This document shows positions 10,110 through 22,379 of a stretch of 64,000 nt of DNA, in pieces. Numbering within the stretch: the first letter of the stretch is position 1; every line of letters starts with the position of its first letter. The stretch comes from Thereva unica (lineage: Eukaryota > Arthropoda > Insecta > Diptera > Therevidae): contig OX465281.1 of the NCBI GenBank assembly GCA_949987705.1, positions 202,169,112 to 202,233,111 on the forward strand, written 5' to 3'. The notes under the pieces are model-generated. The model saw only the letters and a list, made by a program, of their open reading frames with translations, made no database searches and was not told the DNA's origin. Made by a program: the position numbers and the translations under genes.

Positions 10110-10689
10110 TATAAATCCCACATTCGGCCTCTTCTCGAATATAACTCCATCGTTTGGGGCGGCGCTCTATTAACCACCTTGGCATGGTTAGATAAGCTGC
10201 AAAAAAGGCACTTAAATTAATTGATGACGACACCGCCTGCTCCACCATCGACCCCTTGAGCCACCGTAGGAATGTAGCAGCACTAACAAAATTTTATCGC
10301 TATATCATAGTGACTGTTCCTCCGAGTTAAACGCTCTCCTGCCTCCACGGCAATCTTATAACCGCAACACCAGATTAGCCCACTCGTCTCATTCCCTCCA
10401 CCTGCAACTTCCCCTTTCACGCACTCAACAAGATATGAATTCGTTTGTAAATAGAACAACTCGACTGTGGAATAATCTCTCCCAGTCGGTATTTCCGAGC
10501 TCCTATAACATCAAGGAGCTCAAACGCAGGGTTCATCACCACCTTCTTCAATACCCCCGTACCCTTATAACCCCCCTCCCTCGTACTAAGCTTACTGCTG
10601 GACATTGCACCATGACGTGACAAATGACATGACGGACTAGTAGTACAAAGGGTGACTCCTGAGCTTAGCACTGTCACATAGGAAAAAAA

Positions 10690-10853
10690 GGCGGTGTTCC
10701 AACGGGTTTGCCATTTAGCTATGGTTATTTTAACATTACTCAAAAGACATTATTTTTCAAGACTTTTCACGCTGGCCTGTTCGGTAGGGTTGGCCCTGGC
10801 GGTGATTTGCCATGCACTGGCTAAATGCCACCAACCTTGTTCACCGTTTCAAG
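10690..10853. repeat. Degenerate inverted repeat after the family D tail
   Basis: GGCGGTGTTCCAACGGG and TTTGCCATTTAGC on the left are mirrored on the right by GCTAAATGCCACCAACC and TTCACCGTTTC. The arms are about 35 bp with many mismatches. It is probably an old MITE. A similar GGTGTGTTCCATTCG motif occurs inside the 319-bp element at about 10047. No target duplication was recognised. Confidence 0.4.
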
Positions 10854-12246
10854 GAACCACTAAAAAGTTCAGATACATGGTATTTCGCACAACGTAATAT
10901 TTAATTTATTTTTATTTAAATCAAAAGAACAAGGATAAATCTGCCCAAAAATATACTTCCTGGTCACATTCTGTATAATTCGTGTTCTAATTGTAATTTT
11001 CTCTTGTAACACACCTTTTTTCCCTATTTCTAATTTCACCAACCTCTTCAACATAGTCGTCAATATCTAATCAATTACGCTTCTCTATTTACACTAGCGC
11101 AAGTCTAAAATGTACATATATGTAAGGGTCGAGTGTGGGTTCGTCTGTGTTATCAACCTTATCCCGAGTCACGTAATGTGCGTGCGTGCAAAATGTGTAC
11201 AGAATAATTTTCTTCAATTTCGTTTCTGTCATGTGAATATAAAAAGATTTGCATGTAAAAATCCTTATTCCTTCTATAAAAGCCACTTTTGCTTAAGTGC
11301 GTATACCCACAACAGCCGAGGACATATTCCTGGAAAAAGTGTGTTTCTTTTCGTTTTATTTCATTTTATTTTATTTTTTTTTTAAGGAAAAAAATTGTCA
11401 AGACTTAAAATTATTTAGCCTCGTTCTGATGTGTGTGCATTAATGGAGGAGAAACTGTGTGGAAAACGAGATTTTTCCATATTTCCTAATATGTTGAAGC
11501 AGGTGTTTAGATGGGAAATGAAGGATGTAAATAGAAGGGCCCCTTTTTTTAGCCTTCAGTAAATAGATTAGATCCTAGGTAGTGAAAGGCTGTAGAAAGC
11601 TAAAAGGTTTTTAAATACATTTTTGGTGAAAGACTGAAAATCTGTAATTTGTTTACATGTAGGCGGATACTGAGATTACCATATCAATAAGATAAGGCTT
11701 TGGCGGTGGTATACTCGCTAGCATATTTTTTAAGAGTAAAAATGAAACGTAAAGCGAAAGACGAAATAAGGGAAATTTTAATCTTACCTATTTTTTATCA
11801 GATTTATTTAAAATATAGAATTCAACATTTTACATTCAGTGTAAACTTTGTATGGAACTAAATGTTAACTAATGTCACTGTAATTTCTTGTCTACATCTT
11901 GGTACATAAAAAAATATTTTTAAGTTTTTTTAAACACTTTAAAAATCCCTTCTAACGCTCTTTAAATAAATTTAAAATTAAACAAAATTCCTAGTTTTTT
12001 AATCTCCATTGTTTTCCTCGCACATTTGCCCTTCTTTTTTCCTTGTTTGAGGAATTGTTTATGCACAGCTTACATAATTAATTGATTGGCGTGAAATGTA
12101 AATTTTGTCTGACCTTTACATTCCATCCAAGTAATGAAATATATTTGCAAGCGAGAGCAGTGAGGAAGTATTATTAAAGTGGTAATTAAAATAATAACAG
12201 CATTTAATTATACTAGGAATTTTTGTGGCTCTATCACCTTTTTGAC
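10854..12246. other. AT-rich spacer
   Basis: No coding similarity, RNA gene or paired repeat was found. Contains T-rich and A-rich runs, for example near 11360. Confidence 0.5.
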
Positions 12247-12345
12247 ATGAGCAAAATTAGAACCTTGCTCAATATATTCCAAAGTAGGGCTGGTGGATTA
12301 AATTTCTGTCACATCAATGCAAGAAGCCTGCGTAATAAAGATTTA
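12247..12345 (+). pseudogene. CR1-like ORF2 start, endonuclease N-terminus fragment
   Basis: A short frame reads MSKIRTLLNIFQSRAGG then LNFCHINARSLRNK before a stop. It matches the start of ORF2 in the two larger CR1-like elements here (LNICTMNARSLRNK at about 14648 and FNTCLVNARSIRPK near 60310 on the reverse strand). It is a truncated stub of the same group, about 0.9 kb upstream of element A. Confidence 0.65.
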
Positions 12346-13190
12346 TTTTAGATTGATTGGACTAATCGTAAATGTATATAAACAATAAATAAGCAAGCTG
12401 CAGGCCAGATTAGTTCAATCGGTCCAGTAGTTTGCTTAGTGTTTTTCCACTGACACTTGACTGCTAGAGGCAAGTTACATTAATCCATACTATCCTTCCC
12501 TTTGTCCTAGTGGAACAGTGAAAAGGAACATAACCATCAGCAGACTAATCCCAATCGAAGATACACTGCAAATCTCATCTTTTGGAAGTGTGTTATTTGA
12601 ATACGCTTCTTAAAGTGTGTTATTGTGGTGTCACCAATTGGAATGACATTGTAGTCACTCTTTACACGTCCAAAGTTGAATGGCTGTTATGACAATCGTG
12701 CTCCTGGAATATCTTCGAATAGATTATCAAAAAAAAAAAGTTATTGAGCGCTTAGCATGTTGAGTAGAGCCTCCAACGGCATGACGACAACATGTGAATG
12801 GATCCAGTGATGGCAATGCAGACAATTCTTAAAATTTTGATTAATGTGGTAATGAAGCTATTACACATGGTTCCTTGCTACAACAGTTAATCCCCGTATA
12901 TAACAATGGTTCTTATGGTGCGGAACATACGACAGAATAAATAGAACTAGTTGGGATGTGGATCCTTTCGGTCCACACGATCAACTTTCCAGAATGATGA
13001 ACGTAAACGGAATAAACTGACTTATTACATAATAGTAGTTTGTACAAATGCAGTTTGATTCTAGCATGCATTAAACTTAGTCGTGTTTTGCGAAGCTCCA
13101 TTTTCCAGCGTTTATTTATTTCCAATTTAAGTTTATTTCCAATTTAAATTTGTTTGTAATTGTTTTCTCGATTTTAAATCGCCGTGAATA
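12346..13190. other. Spacer upstream of CR1-like element A
   Basis: No gene is recognised. The distal part, from about 13100, probably includes the 5' UTR of the CR1-like element, but no 5' boundary or target duplication could be fixed. Confidence 0.4.
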
Positions 13191-13237
13191 TATTGTGTTA
13201 GTGCGCTCCGGTATTCTCTAAAATATTTTTATATAAA

Positions 13238-14128
13238 ATGTCGAAATCACATCAGACTCGATCCGCGTCTAGAGGAATTGCTGACAGCAATCCTGTTAGG
13301 ACCAATACTCCAGAGAGTATTACTAGCAGGCGTAATGAATCCAGCAGCAGCAGCAGAACGCCCAGGCCCACATCTGTAGCTGCCCCCGACCATAGCTTTG
13401 AGCTACTAGAAAAAAGGCTGATGTCAAGCTTGAATCGCCTGCTTGATGAGCAGTTTGCTGTCTTCGAAGAGAAAATCAAACTGTTTGAGTCAAGCTTCAA
13501 TCGCCGGCTTGATGAGCAGTTTGCCGCTTTTGAAGAGAAAATCAAGCAGCTTGAGTCTCGCCTGTCTACGCAAATGGACGAGGTTTGCAGTACTGTTAAT
13601 AATCAACTTGTTAAACTGCGAGATGAGGTCGAGACTGTGCAACATGACCTAGCCACAGTCTCGAACGAACTGGAGGATTTTCGTCGCCTGTCTAGACTCC
13701 AAGACTTAGTCGTGCGGGGTATCCCCTCGTGCGATGGCGAAAATCCCAAGCAGATTCTGAGCGCTGTTGCCTCCACTATAGGCCATGATCTTTCGCCCTA
13801 TGAACATGCTTTCCGTCCACAACAGCGAAATGGTACCCCGTTGCAGTCTGCGACAGGCAGGAAAGCAGTAAGCTCATTATTTGTGGTTAAATTCCCGTCT
13901 GCCAACGAACAGCTGGAGTTTTTGAGAAAAAGCCGTCAGCATGGAACACTAACATTGAAGAAACTGAACTTAGGATTCGCCTCTGATAGTCTTGTTCGAG
14001 TGACAGAAAGTCTGACGTCCAAAAACAATGATATATACCAAACGGCACGTAAACTTTTAAAGAGGAATGTCATTACTTCTGTTTTTACCAGGCGGGGACA
14101 TGTTTATGTCCAGCTAGATCGGAACTAG
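13238..14128 (+). CDS. CR1-like ORF1 protein (RNA-binding, coiled coil)
   Basis: 296 residues, uninterrupted. Residues 1-50 are Ser/Thr/Arg-rich and probably disordered. About 52-150 form a coiled coil rich in E, K and L, containing an imperfect 22-residue duplication (LNRLLDEQFAVFEEKIKLFE followed by FNRRLDEQFAAFEEKIKQLE). About 150-296 resemble the ORF1/FP-like domain of insect non-LTR elements: LQDLVVRGIPS, SLFVVKFPS, then VRVTESLTSKN and a basic end. Such proteins bind element RNA and act as chaperones in the particle. The ATG follows a stop-rich leader and fits the start of the relative at 61464. Its ORF2 partner is broken, so the element as a whole is inactive. Confidence 0.8.
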   Translation: MSKSHQTRSASRGIADSNPVRTNTPESITSRRNESSSSSRTPRPTSVAAPDHSFELLEKRLMSSLNRLLDEQFAVFEEKIKLFESSFNRRLDEQFAAFEEKIKQLESRLSTQMDEVCSTVNNQLVKLRDEVETVQHDLATVSNELEDFRRLSRLQDLVVRGIPSCDGENPKQILSAVASTIGHDLSPYEHAFRPQQRNGTPLQSATGRKAVSSLFVVKFPSANEQLEFLRKSRQHGTLTLKKLNLGFASDSLVRVTESLTSKNNDIYQTARKLLKRNVITSVFTRRGHVYVQLDRN

Positions 14129-14573
14129 CAGCCACGCCGAATAACCTCTGCCCTGGATTTAAATGATATTGCCGGCGCTTCGCCATGTCCTTAAATTCTC
14201 CATGGAATACTGCCTGCTGTCATCGTGGAGCTGAGCGTACACAGTAGATTCTTTTTTTTTTTTTTTTTGTTATTTATTTTATTTTCTTTACTGCTTTTTT
14301 TCGAATTTGTTATTAATTTCTTTCTTTCTTTTTCTTTTTATATATAGGTATATAATTTGATTTTGTTTTAACTTTTTCTTTTATTTATTTTTTTTTTTAA
14401 ATTTTTTATATATTTATATTTTCGTTTTTATATTTCTTTTGTTATGTTAGCCTTAAGAATTTCGTCTTATCTTCTTCTTCTATCCTTCTCTCTTCTTTCA
14501 ATGCTTCACACTTCTCTTTATATTATTTCTGCGTGTGTGATTCTGTTTATGTGGCTCTGTTGCTCATTATATA

Positions 14574-17379
14574 ATGATGAATTTCTCTGATAGAGTGCAC
14601 TGTGAAGGAAGGCTACTGAATATCCTCTGCTCTTCCTCCTCAGGGCTGAATATATGTACCATGAATGCAAGAAGTCTGAGAAATAAAATGGATGAACTGA
14701 GGTTCATGTTTGAAAACACAAAACTGCATGCCATTGTAGTCAATGAGACGTGGCTGAAACCGGAAATCCCTACTTCCTTTGTTTCCTTGCCTGCTTTTTG
14801 CATGCATCGGAATGATCGTGTGGGTCGTACTGGAGGTGGTGTTGCAATATACATATGTCTCCTCCTCTCTCTCCTCAAAGATAGTAGGCCAGTCCATTGG
14901 CTCACATTTTGAATTCATTGCAGTGGAAATAAAATCACCATATGACAAATGTGTTATTGTCAGTGTTTACTGCCCACCTAATGTATTTACACCTGATGTT
15001 GCTACTCATTTCTTCGATCTCATGTCTAGTCTCTCCCGTCATTATGATAACATAATTGCTGCTGGCGATTTTAATGTTGATTTGCTAAAGGCCAATGAAC
15101 GAGCGAACACACTCAAATACTTTTTGGGGTCATTGGACCTTAGTATTCTAAATCAACTGCCCACATTTTTGAACTGCCATAATCCATCGCTCCTTGATGT
15201 TATCACTGCTACATCCACCAATTTAGTGTTAAAACATAACCAAATCTCTTCTCCCAGCTATCTTGATCATGACATTCTCTTCCTCACCTTTCGTTTAACC
15301 TTTCGCCCTCCCTCCCTGCCTAACTTCTTTTCATACCGGGATTTCAAAAATATCAATCTTACTCGCCTTTCTGAAATTATTTCGTCTCTACCTTGGGCTG
15401 ATATCTATAATACAACCTGTGTTGATACTACGGTTGATCTCTTGAATTCTTTCATCCAATCCCTATTTAATCAATGTGTTCCTTTAGTTACGAGAAGACG
15501 TTGTAAATCTTCTAACTGTCCCTGGTTCTCTTATGAAATCCGCAAATTGATTGTTGAGCGTGAGTTCTTGTACAGACGCTATCGCAGAACTATGATCCCG
15601 AGCTCCCTCAGTGAGTACAAAAATCTTCGTAACTTAATCAATAGAAAAGTCAAATCGGCCAAGCGTGAATTTTACTCACGTAAGCTTGATCCTGCTTTGT
15701 CCCCTAAGCAACTTTGGTCTAATCTTCGGTCGCTAGGAATTCATACCTCTGAGCTTAACTCATTTGATGTTGATGTAAATTCACTCAATGCATCTTTCGT
15801 TCAATCTCCTCCGAATTTCCCACTATCTTCCACTTCCGTTGTTTCTTCTTCCAATTCTCTAAGTTTTGATGGTTTTAATTTCTATTGTGTTGACCCACTT
15901 GATGTACTTGGCATTTTGCTTTCCATTTCGTCCAATAGCGTTGGCTACGACGATGGTATTTCTCCTCGCTTTCTTAAAATCCTCTCCCCTTCAATCGTTG
16001 ATGCTATCACGCATATTCTTAATTTTTGCCTGACAACCTCCCAAGTTCCTTTGCTCTGGAAAAAAGCAATAGTTACTCCCATTCCTAAAAAGTCCTCCCC
16101 CGTTAATTTGTCAGACTTTCGCCCTATTAGTATTCTACCCTTTCTCGCTAAAGTTTTTGAAAAAATTGTATCTACTCAAGTCTTGCGATATCTTGATTCT
16201 AATAATTTCCTTTCTAAATTCCAATCCGGCTTCCGCAAATCCCACAGTTGTCAAACTGCTATATTGAAGGTTACAACTGATCTTCGTTCTGCCCTTGACA
16301 GAGGAAACATTGCTATACTAGTTCTTCTTGACTTCTCCAAAGCCTTCGACTCTGTAGTTCACTCGCACCTGCTCTATAAACTTAGTCAACGGTATCACTT
16401 TTCCTCTTCTTCTGTTCGCCTTCTCTCTTAACTTCTCTCTAATAGATATCAGTTCGGCATAATAATGTTACTTCTTCTTTTCTAAGTGTGCCTGCAGGTG
16501 TCCCTCAGGGTTCGGTTCTTGGTCCTTTGCTGTTCTCCCTTTATATTAATGATCTTCCCTCTGTTATCCGTCGCTGCTCTTATCATTTATATGCTGATGA
16601 TCTCCAGCTATATACCTCTTGTCCTATTAATCAAATTGAAAATTGTGTGTCTGAACTTAATTGCACCTTATCTCGAATAAACGAATGGAGTTCGAATAAT
16701 TTTCTTAAATTAAATCCAGTTAAATCACAAGTAATTTTCCTTAGTCGTCGCTTACTGCCCCCCCCATGGTTTCTCTCCTCTTCTACTTAATAATGTTCCC
16801 CTTCCAATCGTTGACTATGCCACAAACCTGGGTATTGTTGTAAATTCCAAACTCTCCTGCTGCAATCATGTCTCATTGCGGCTCTCTCTAGGTTACATGG
16901 CAGTCTGTTATCTTTGCCCCTTCGAGCCAAACTTATTAAATCTCTTGTTGTTCCTCATTTCCTTTACGGCTCGCTGGTGTATATTTCTTTCGACTCAACT
17001 TGCCGTCAGCGTCTTAGAGTGGCGTTTAATGATTAGGTTCATTTTTCATATGAGAAGATCTGATCATGTGTCGCGAGTACAAAATTCCTTACTGGGCTGT
17101 GACCTCTTTCAATTCATCGATCTCATGGCTCTTCTTCTTTTACATAAGGTTTTTTATACCAAAAGCCCCTGCTACCTTTCTGACTTCCTCTTTCCTTTGC
17201 AATCCTTGAGATCCGTTAAATTCCTGATTCCTGCTCATTCTTCCCTAATCGGTAGTCGTTCCTTCTTTGTGCATACTCTCAGAATTTGGAATAATCTTCC
17301 AAACTACATTCAGAGAATGAGCTCAGCCACAACATTCAGAAGACATGCGTTTCTTTTTTTATCTTCTTCTTCTCACTAA
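14574..17379 (+). pseudogene. CR1-like ORF2: endonuclease plus reverse transcriptase, frameshifted
   Basis: Endonuclease: LNICTMNARSLRNKMDELR, VVNETWLKPEIP, RTGGGVAIYI, then after a shift near 14855 VIVSVYCPP and IIAAGDFNVDLL. RT: ATVTPIPKKSS-like region (IVTPIPKKSSPVN), LSDFRPISILPFLAKVFEK, FQSGFRKSHSCQTAIL, LVLLDFSKAFDSVVHSHLL, stop at 16429-16431, then in another frame [20 protein letters not shown] and [10 protein letters not shown] third shift near 16760 precedes SRSFFVHTLRIWNNLP at the C-terminus. At least three frameshifts make it inactive. In intact relatives this protein nicks target DNA and primes reverse transcription there. There is no RNase H. Confidence 0.85.
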
Positions 17380-17632
17380 CTATCTATGTCCCTCCTATCT
17401 CTATCACTCCCACTTCAATCTTAATTTTAATTCTACTTTCTTTCTATTTTTTTTGCTCTGGAATTTTTACTATTTTCTTATTTTTGAATTTTTATTATTT
17501 TTTACTTTTTTATTATTTTTATCTTTCAATTATTAAGATAAATTTTAATTATATTTTAATTTTAATCTTAATTTTAATTTTGTTCCTTTTTGTTTTGTAC
17601 TCTAAAAGATGTATATCTTGTGTACTATAAAA

Positions 17633-17653
17633 TCTATTAAACTATTAAACTAG
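17633..17653 (+). repeat. Microsatellite 3' tail of element A
   Basis: Short tandem units of CTATTAAA occur at the end of the element instead of poly(A). CR1-type elements commonly end in such short repeats, which serve as the start site for target-primed reverse transcription. Confidence 0.55.
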
Positions 17654-17655
17654 TA

Positions 17656-18600
17656 ATGCGTTAATCACTAGTGGAAAATTAACTAGTATCAGAACTGGTG
17701 ACAAAGTAATCCTGAGAGAACCTAGTTCAATTAATTATAATAGTGGTAAATCCGCAAGATTTTTCTAGAGAATTTGTTTTTCTTGAGCGTTAGCAAACAA
17801 ACATTTCCTTCGTACTTCGTTCACTACAATAAAGCGGGTGTTCGAATTCGTATTGAGCGTGTTGAAGCGCCAGGCTTCATCAAGTCCAAGGCCTAAAAAA
17901 TTCGTGATGTTTGTAAAGGGTAACGTAATTTTTGCACGATTTTTAAAGGTTGTAGGATTTTGACAAATGATGTTTTGTTGGAAAGCTATCGCTGTGCAGA
18001 ATCCAAAAGTTATCACTTCGTTTAGATCGGGTCTCATTCCATCAAGTTTATTAGATATTAGCGAAAATTATCAGTTTAAGGTCTTTCTGACAGCCGAAGT
18101 TTTTCCATTTAAACAAAAATAAAAGGCCCGACCGAATGTTATGAAATTTTTTCCAGAGCATTTTTTCGTAATGGCCAATGCTGCTCAACATATACCATAA
18201 AAAGTACTTACACCCAAAAGAACTTGATGCAAGGAAATGAAATTAGAAAAACGCGCGCGCTTTTATTTTATACCCTAACGTCTTTAATTAAAACGGTTTA
18301 CTTATGTATATAATTTGTTTTGGTTAGATTATATTATGTGTCACCGGCGATACGTCTGTTCCGTTTCTTTGCACTCTGATGTCAAGAGTAATGATGCTGG
18401 AAGTCTTGATCACTGATCGGTGATCTAGCCGTTTTTGGTCGCTCGATCTAGCCGATATTTGATCGGTTTCGATTGCAGCTAATTAAATCTTTCAATACTT
18501 TGTCTCAGTAGGCCGAGTGCCAATTCTTAAGCTACAGTAGTTATTACAGTGTAGCGGAGGTGTATTCGAACTTATATGCGATGCACACTTCCTACATATA
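17656..18600. other. AT-rich spacer
   Basis: No coding similarity or paired repeat was seen. Around 18405-18475 the sequence repeats GATCxxxGATCTAGCCG-type words (GATCGGTGATCTAGCCG, CGATCTAGCCGAT) without clear structure. Confidence 0.4.
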
Positions 18601-18860
18601 CTTTACCGAAAAACATTAACGCCGCGCCGCCTAAGCATAGTTACATATATTTATGAACAACAAAACTTAGTAAAATGCAAAATAGTTTGGACTTCCAAAC
18701 GAATTTTTATCGCCTATTTCACCCACTTCAAACCTTTTTTTGGACAAAAATCTATCTCTTAACAAATTTAATCAAAATCGGTTCAGTTTTTTAGGCGTGA
18801 AAGCGTAACACAGGCACAGACAGACAGAGTTACTTTGGCATTTATAATATTAATAGTATT
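18601..18860 (+). repeat. Retroelement-like 3' tail
   Basis: TCAAAATCGGTTCAGTTTTT, then GTGAAAGCGTAACACAGG, GACAGACAGAGTTACTTTGG and CATTTATAATATTAATAG form the kind of 3' end shared by many insect RTE-like retroelements and SINEs that borrow their tails. No coding part is preserved upstream. Assignment is by pattern memory only. Confidence 0.4.
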
Positions 18861-21800
18861 AATAAAACTAATCGATATGAGGTACTTGTCATATTTGGAC
18901 GAAGTCTTTTCATTTAAACAAAAAAAAAAAACGGCTTAATCAAATATTATGAAAATATTTACCTATCGATACCCTCATTCTAATACCACGTATGAGCATT
19001 TTTAGGGAAATGTTTAATTTGAGTGATTATTATGTATCTTGCAATTCTCTACATTGCAGTTGCAACACGGTAAAGGAGAAAACAATATTCGCACTGTTAT
19101 TCTATTTAAACTAAAATCTCTTATTGAGTACTTCAGAAGACATAAAAAGCATTTTTTTGTTTCGATATTAGAGTAAGGGTATCGATATCATATTTTCGTT
19201 AATACGTTTCGATCGGCTTCTCGTCTAAGTTAATATCATTTTTGTGCACATACATACACGCAAAAACACACAGTTCTTCTCAAAATAATGTTTGAAATGC
19301 TATTGGGAACTTCAAACTTGAAATATGTTAAAAAGTACCTACGATTTTTTTTAGGACTCATTACAATAACTTCCCTATAAACCGAGATGTTAAGACTAAT
19401 CCGCCTATTCCTATGCTAGGTGTCAGAAGGACACTGACCAAGCAGCCAGAGTATCATCTAAACAACCTTTGATAGGAAAATGCTAGTTCGAATTTTCTAT
19501 GGTGGTAACAGAAGAAAAGTTAATCCAAGGATGACGCCTAAAAGACGTAGAGACAAGTGGAAGAGGAGACTTCAAGAAGCCGCTGTAGGTATTACTTGTA
19601 TCTACGGTTATAAAATTTTACATTACACATCTTCATCTATCTTTTACTTGTTTCCGTTAATGTCACGAACTTTCCACACCTGAAATTCAATTTAATTCAA
19701 TTAAAAAACCTAAATGATTTAAACTGTGTGCATTAAGTAAGCCCAGCACACTACCTATAGGTTTTTATTGTACGTTTAACGATTCCCCGAAATAATTTAA
19801 TCTCCCTAATTGTATTTGCCCAAGGTATTTTCTTTTATTTTTACCTTAATTACCCGTTGTTGTAACCGGGGGTAAACATTTATCCGTTTTTAACAATAAT
19901 CATTCCCCGAGCGCACGTAGTTAGTTCAGCTGGTGTACAAGCCCGCCCACCGTTTCGCACGTATGTGTTATTTAAGCCAGCTGACGGAGCGTATATTAAA
20001 ACATTCCGCTTTACGAGCACGTTTATCATAAGTATAGCACTTTTGCAGAAAGGGGTGAAACATAACAGAACCGATTGCAAACTTCTTCATTAAACTTTTC
20101 TTTACATGGGTATTATGCTCCGGCTGTCATACTATAGATGAGCGAGAACATCAAATTCTAATGAATTTCGTAAGGTACGATAACAGTTTTCAAACTTCTA
20201 AAAGAATCCTTTAACACGTGATGTTCTTGCGGCAAAAGATGTTCGACAACCTACATTGTTTGCAATGGCTGTAAGGGTAAGGTACAAAAATAATGACTGA
20301 AGGTGGTTTGGGGTGGGGTGGTTGGGATGCCTAATATAGAATATTGTATAGTAAGTGGTACCTGGTAAAGGAAAAGTGGATGAAGGCGAACATGAACATT
20401 TTCGAGAAAGGGGTGAAAATACAATTAGTAAAGCGGCTCTACACAAACTTTCATCAGTTTCCGTGAAAAGTTTGCAGTCTTAATTTTCTGGCACATCCTC
20501 TACTTGGCATGTTTTCAAGGTAGCGCTAGGGAATAAATTTGTCTAATTGTATTCATGAATAGTAATGTGACACGGCATTGCTGTTGTTCTTTCGCTCGAT
20601 GTTTATTACATTTAAGTTTTCATCCGTAGTCGGCCTCCAAACACTTTTAACAATTAAGCAAAGTTATTCTGCCACCATCAAAACTAAAATAAAAAGTTTA
20701 TATACGCTATATTTTCATTATAGGGAATCACTGTTTAAGTAAGACAGCAGCTCAATAGTGGATAAGCGTGATGGATAATCAGATTTTATATACATTCAGA
20801 GAAAACTCACAAGATTATAAAAGTATGCTAATTTATGTTAATCATGTCTTTGCTCTCGCGAGAAATGTTTTCTTCTTTAGAAAATGTCAAGGATCCCAGC
20901 GGGCTGAGAGCCATATTTTTAGTGGCATCTATAGTAGCAACAATGTGCCCATTTTGTGCGAAGGTCTTATAAACAATTTTCCATTTGCTTTAAATTATAT
21001 TTAATTCACAAACTCCCTTGCTGGCAGTTTTTGTTATTTTCTGGTATATTTTGGATGTGTGTGTGTTTTTTTTACAATAAAACAAAGCAACGAAAAAAAT
21101 AAATAATAAAAACAAGTTTTAAAAACTCAAAATCTCGTTAAATCGTCCTCGGAAAAACTTGAGGGTACACCAGTTAACAAACTGAAATTAACATATAACA
21201 ACTTCTTTTTGAACTTTTTCATAATTTTGTTTTTAACAGTTTATCTTTCGACCCCCTCTCCATCGTCCTTCGTCCCTCCATCCTCGGCAATCCATAATTT
21301 TTCGCTTTTGCAGAAATAAAACTTGTTTTTTGTTTCTTTCTTTATGGCAGAGCAAAACGAATCCTTCATAATATTCTGATTTCAACAGAAGACGAATCTC
21401 TTAAAAGGAAAATTTAATATTTTAGGTTTTCGCAATTTTAAGGACTAAGACTTCATGGATTTTTGTCCTGTTTTCTTTATCAAAAGTTTGAAAGGTAAAG
21501 TTTCGAATAAGATACGAAACTTTCTGATCACTTCAATCTCTTGTGGTTTAAGACTTATTTTTTTAGATTTAAATAATGAAAGTTTCATTAATAATTTTAA
21601 TGAAAATATTTATGAAAAAAAACCCCGCCAGAAAAACAAACGAAATTGGGTAATCTCATTCATACATCCAAGGGAAAATCCAATTTCGACCCAAATGAAT
21701 AATTATCGAATTATGTATTACGAAAAAGGATTTTACGAAATAAATTACATAAATGAGCGTAAGTTTTTTGTTGTTGTTGTAAATATTGTGATTTTTAAAA

Positions 21801-22379
21801 TATGGAAATAGGGGATTTGTTATTTAAATTGGGGTTGCTTGCGAAGGTTTCAGATGCAATATTTTCCTGCGTGATAATAAGAGTAGTGCAATTTAGAAAT
21901 GAGGGTTGCACACATCATCGAAGAATACCTGTAGCCGAGAGTCATGGATTACCCTTACTCTTAATCGATGATATATTTGAATTACTTAAACACCAAATCT
22001 TGTAAAACATGATAATTTTGAGGTTTTGTCAATTCTATTCAATCAAATTATTTTCAAAAAGCACTGGAATTTTTTATCGCGACTTTTGCCCACTTTTTCG
22101 CATATGTATCTCTCGTCCTAGGGCTATTTTAATGTAAAGGTCAATCTCAGAGTTAAGATCACTCTCACAGTATACAAAAACAAGGTTATGTAAAAGAGAC
22201 TGACAGCTTCGCATGCCTTAGAAAGGGGTCGCCTAGTGACGTCATAGTCCAGAAACAAGAGATTTTAACCTGACATTAAAACCAATAGAAAATATTTTTG
22301 TGTGCCAGTTGTGTGTGTTTTTGTGTGCAGTTTTTGAAGAGTACTTGAAGAAAAAAATTGTTCTGCACGCGAACACTTA
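18861..22379. other. AT-rich spacer
   Basis: Long stretch without recognisable genes. The 118-codon frame at 21455-21811 has AT-driven composition and no domain. A basic stretch at about 19525-19590 (PKRRRDKWKRRLQEA) could be a scrap of a retroelement C-terminus but is too short to assign. Some G-rich runs occur near 20310-20330. Confidence 0.4.

Larger units (their letters stand above)
6690..10620 (+). pseudogene. Reverse transcriptase of family D, interrupted and frameshifted
   Basis: RT segments in order: SKSTGPDNIPPIVL at about 6920-6960, QPIPKK and SNYRPIAITS near 7065-7130, QYGFRQKRSTGDLL near 7215-7255, VALDISKAFDRVWH at 7730-7775, FINDLL then FADD at 7955-8015, ILDWGKKNRVEFNP at 9515-9555, LRWNDHIFQIAK at about 9680, RPLLEYNSIVWGG at 10125-10160, and the C-terminal TRLWNNLSQSVFP at 10450-10500. 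The catalytic FADD is split by the Transib-like insertion. There are also small frameshifts and stops (for example the TAG at 7049), so the copy is dead. No RNase H domain is seen. Confidence 0.75.
6690..10690 (+). mobile_element. Jockey-group non-LTR retrotransposon (family D), 5'-truncated, with three insertions
   Basis: Contains RT, the C-terminal region and a 3' UTR ending in a short A tail at about 10690. Three separate DNA transposons (7266-7685, 8017-9396, 9791-10109) interrupt it, each with target duplications; removing each brings flanking RT codons back into register. Related 3' ends lie at 46500-46770 and 52020-52400, all with the shared motif CATGACGGACT before the tail. The endonuclease half is not present on this strand. 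Confidence 0.75.
13191..17655 (+). mobile_element. CR1-like non-LTR retrotransposon, element A
   Basis: Two-ORF element: ORF1 (13238-14128) intact, a T-rich interval, ORF2 (14574-17379) with endonuclease and RT but several frameshifts, then a 3' UTR and a tail of short tandem ATTAAACT units rather than poly(A). C-terminal RSFFVHTLRIWNNLP and the microsatellite tail are typical of the CR1/L2 side of the Jockey superfamily. Element B at 57320-61510 is a relative on the other strand. Confidence 0.8.

Noticed and set aside
21455..21811. 118-codon forward frame
   Set aside because: AT-driven composition (I, N, F, K), no domain, no splice or repeat context.
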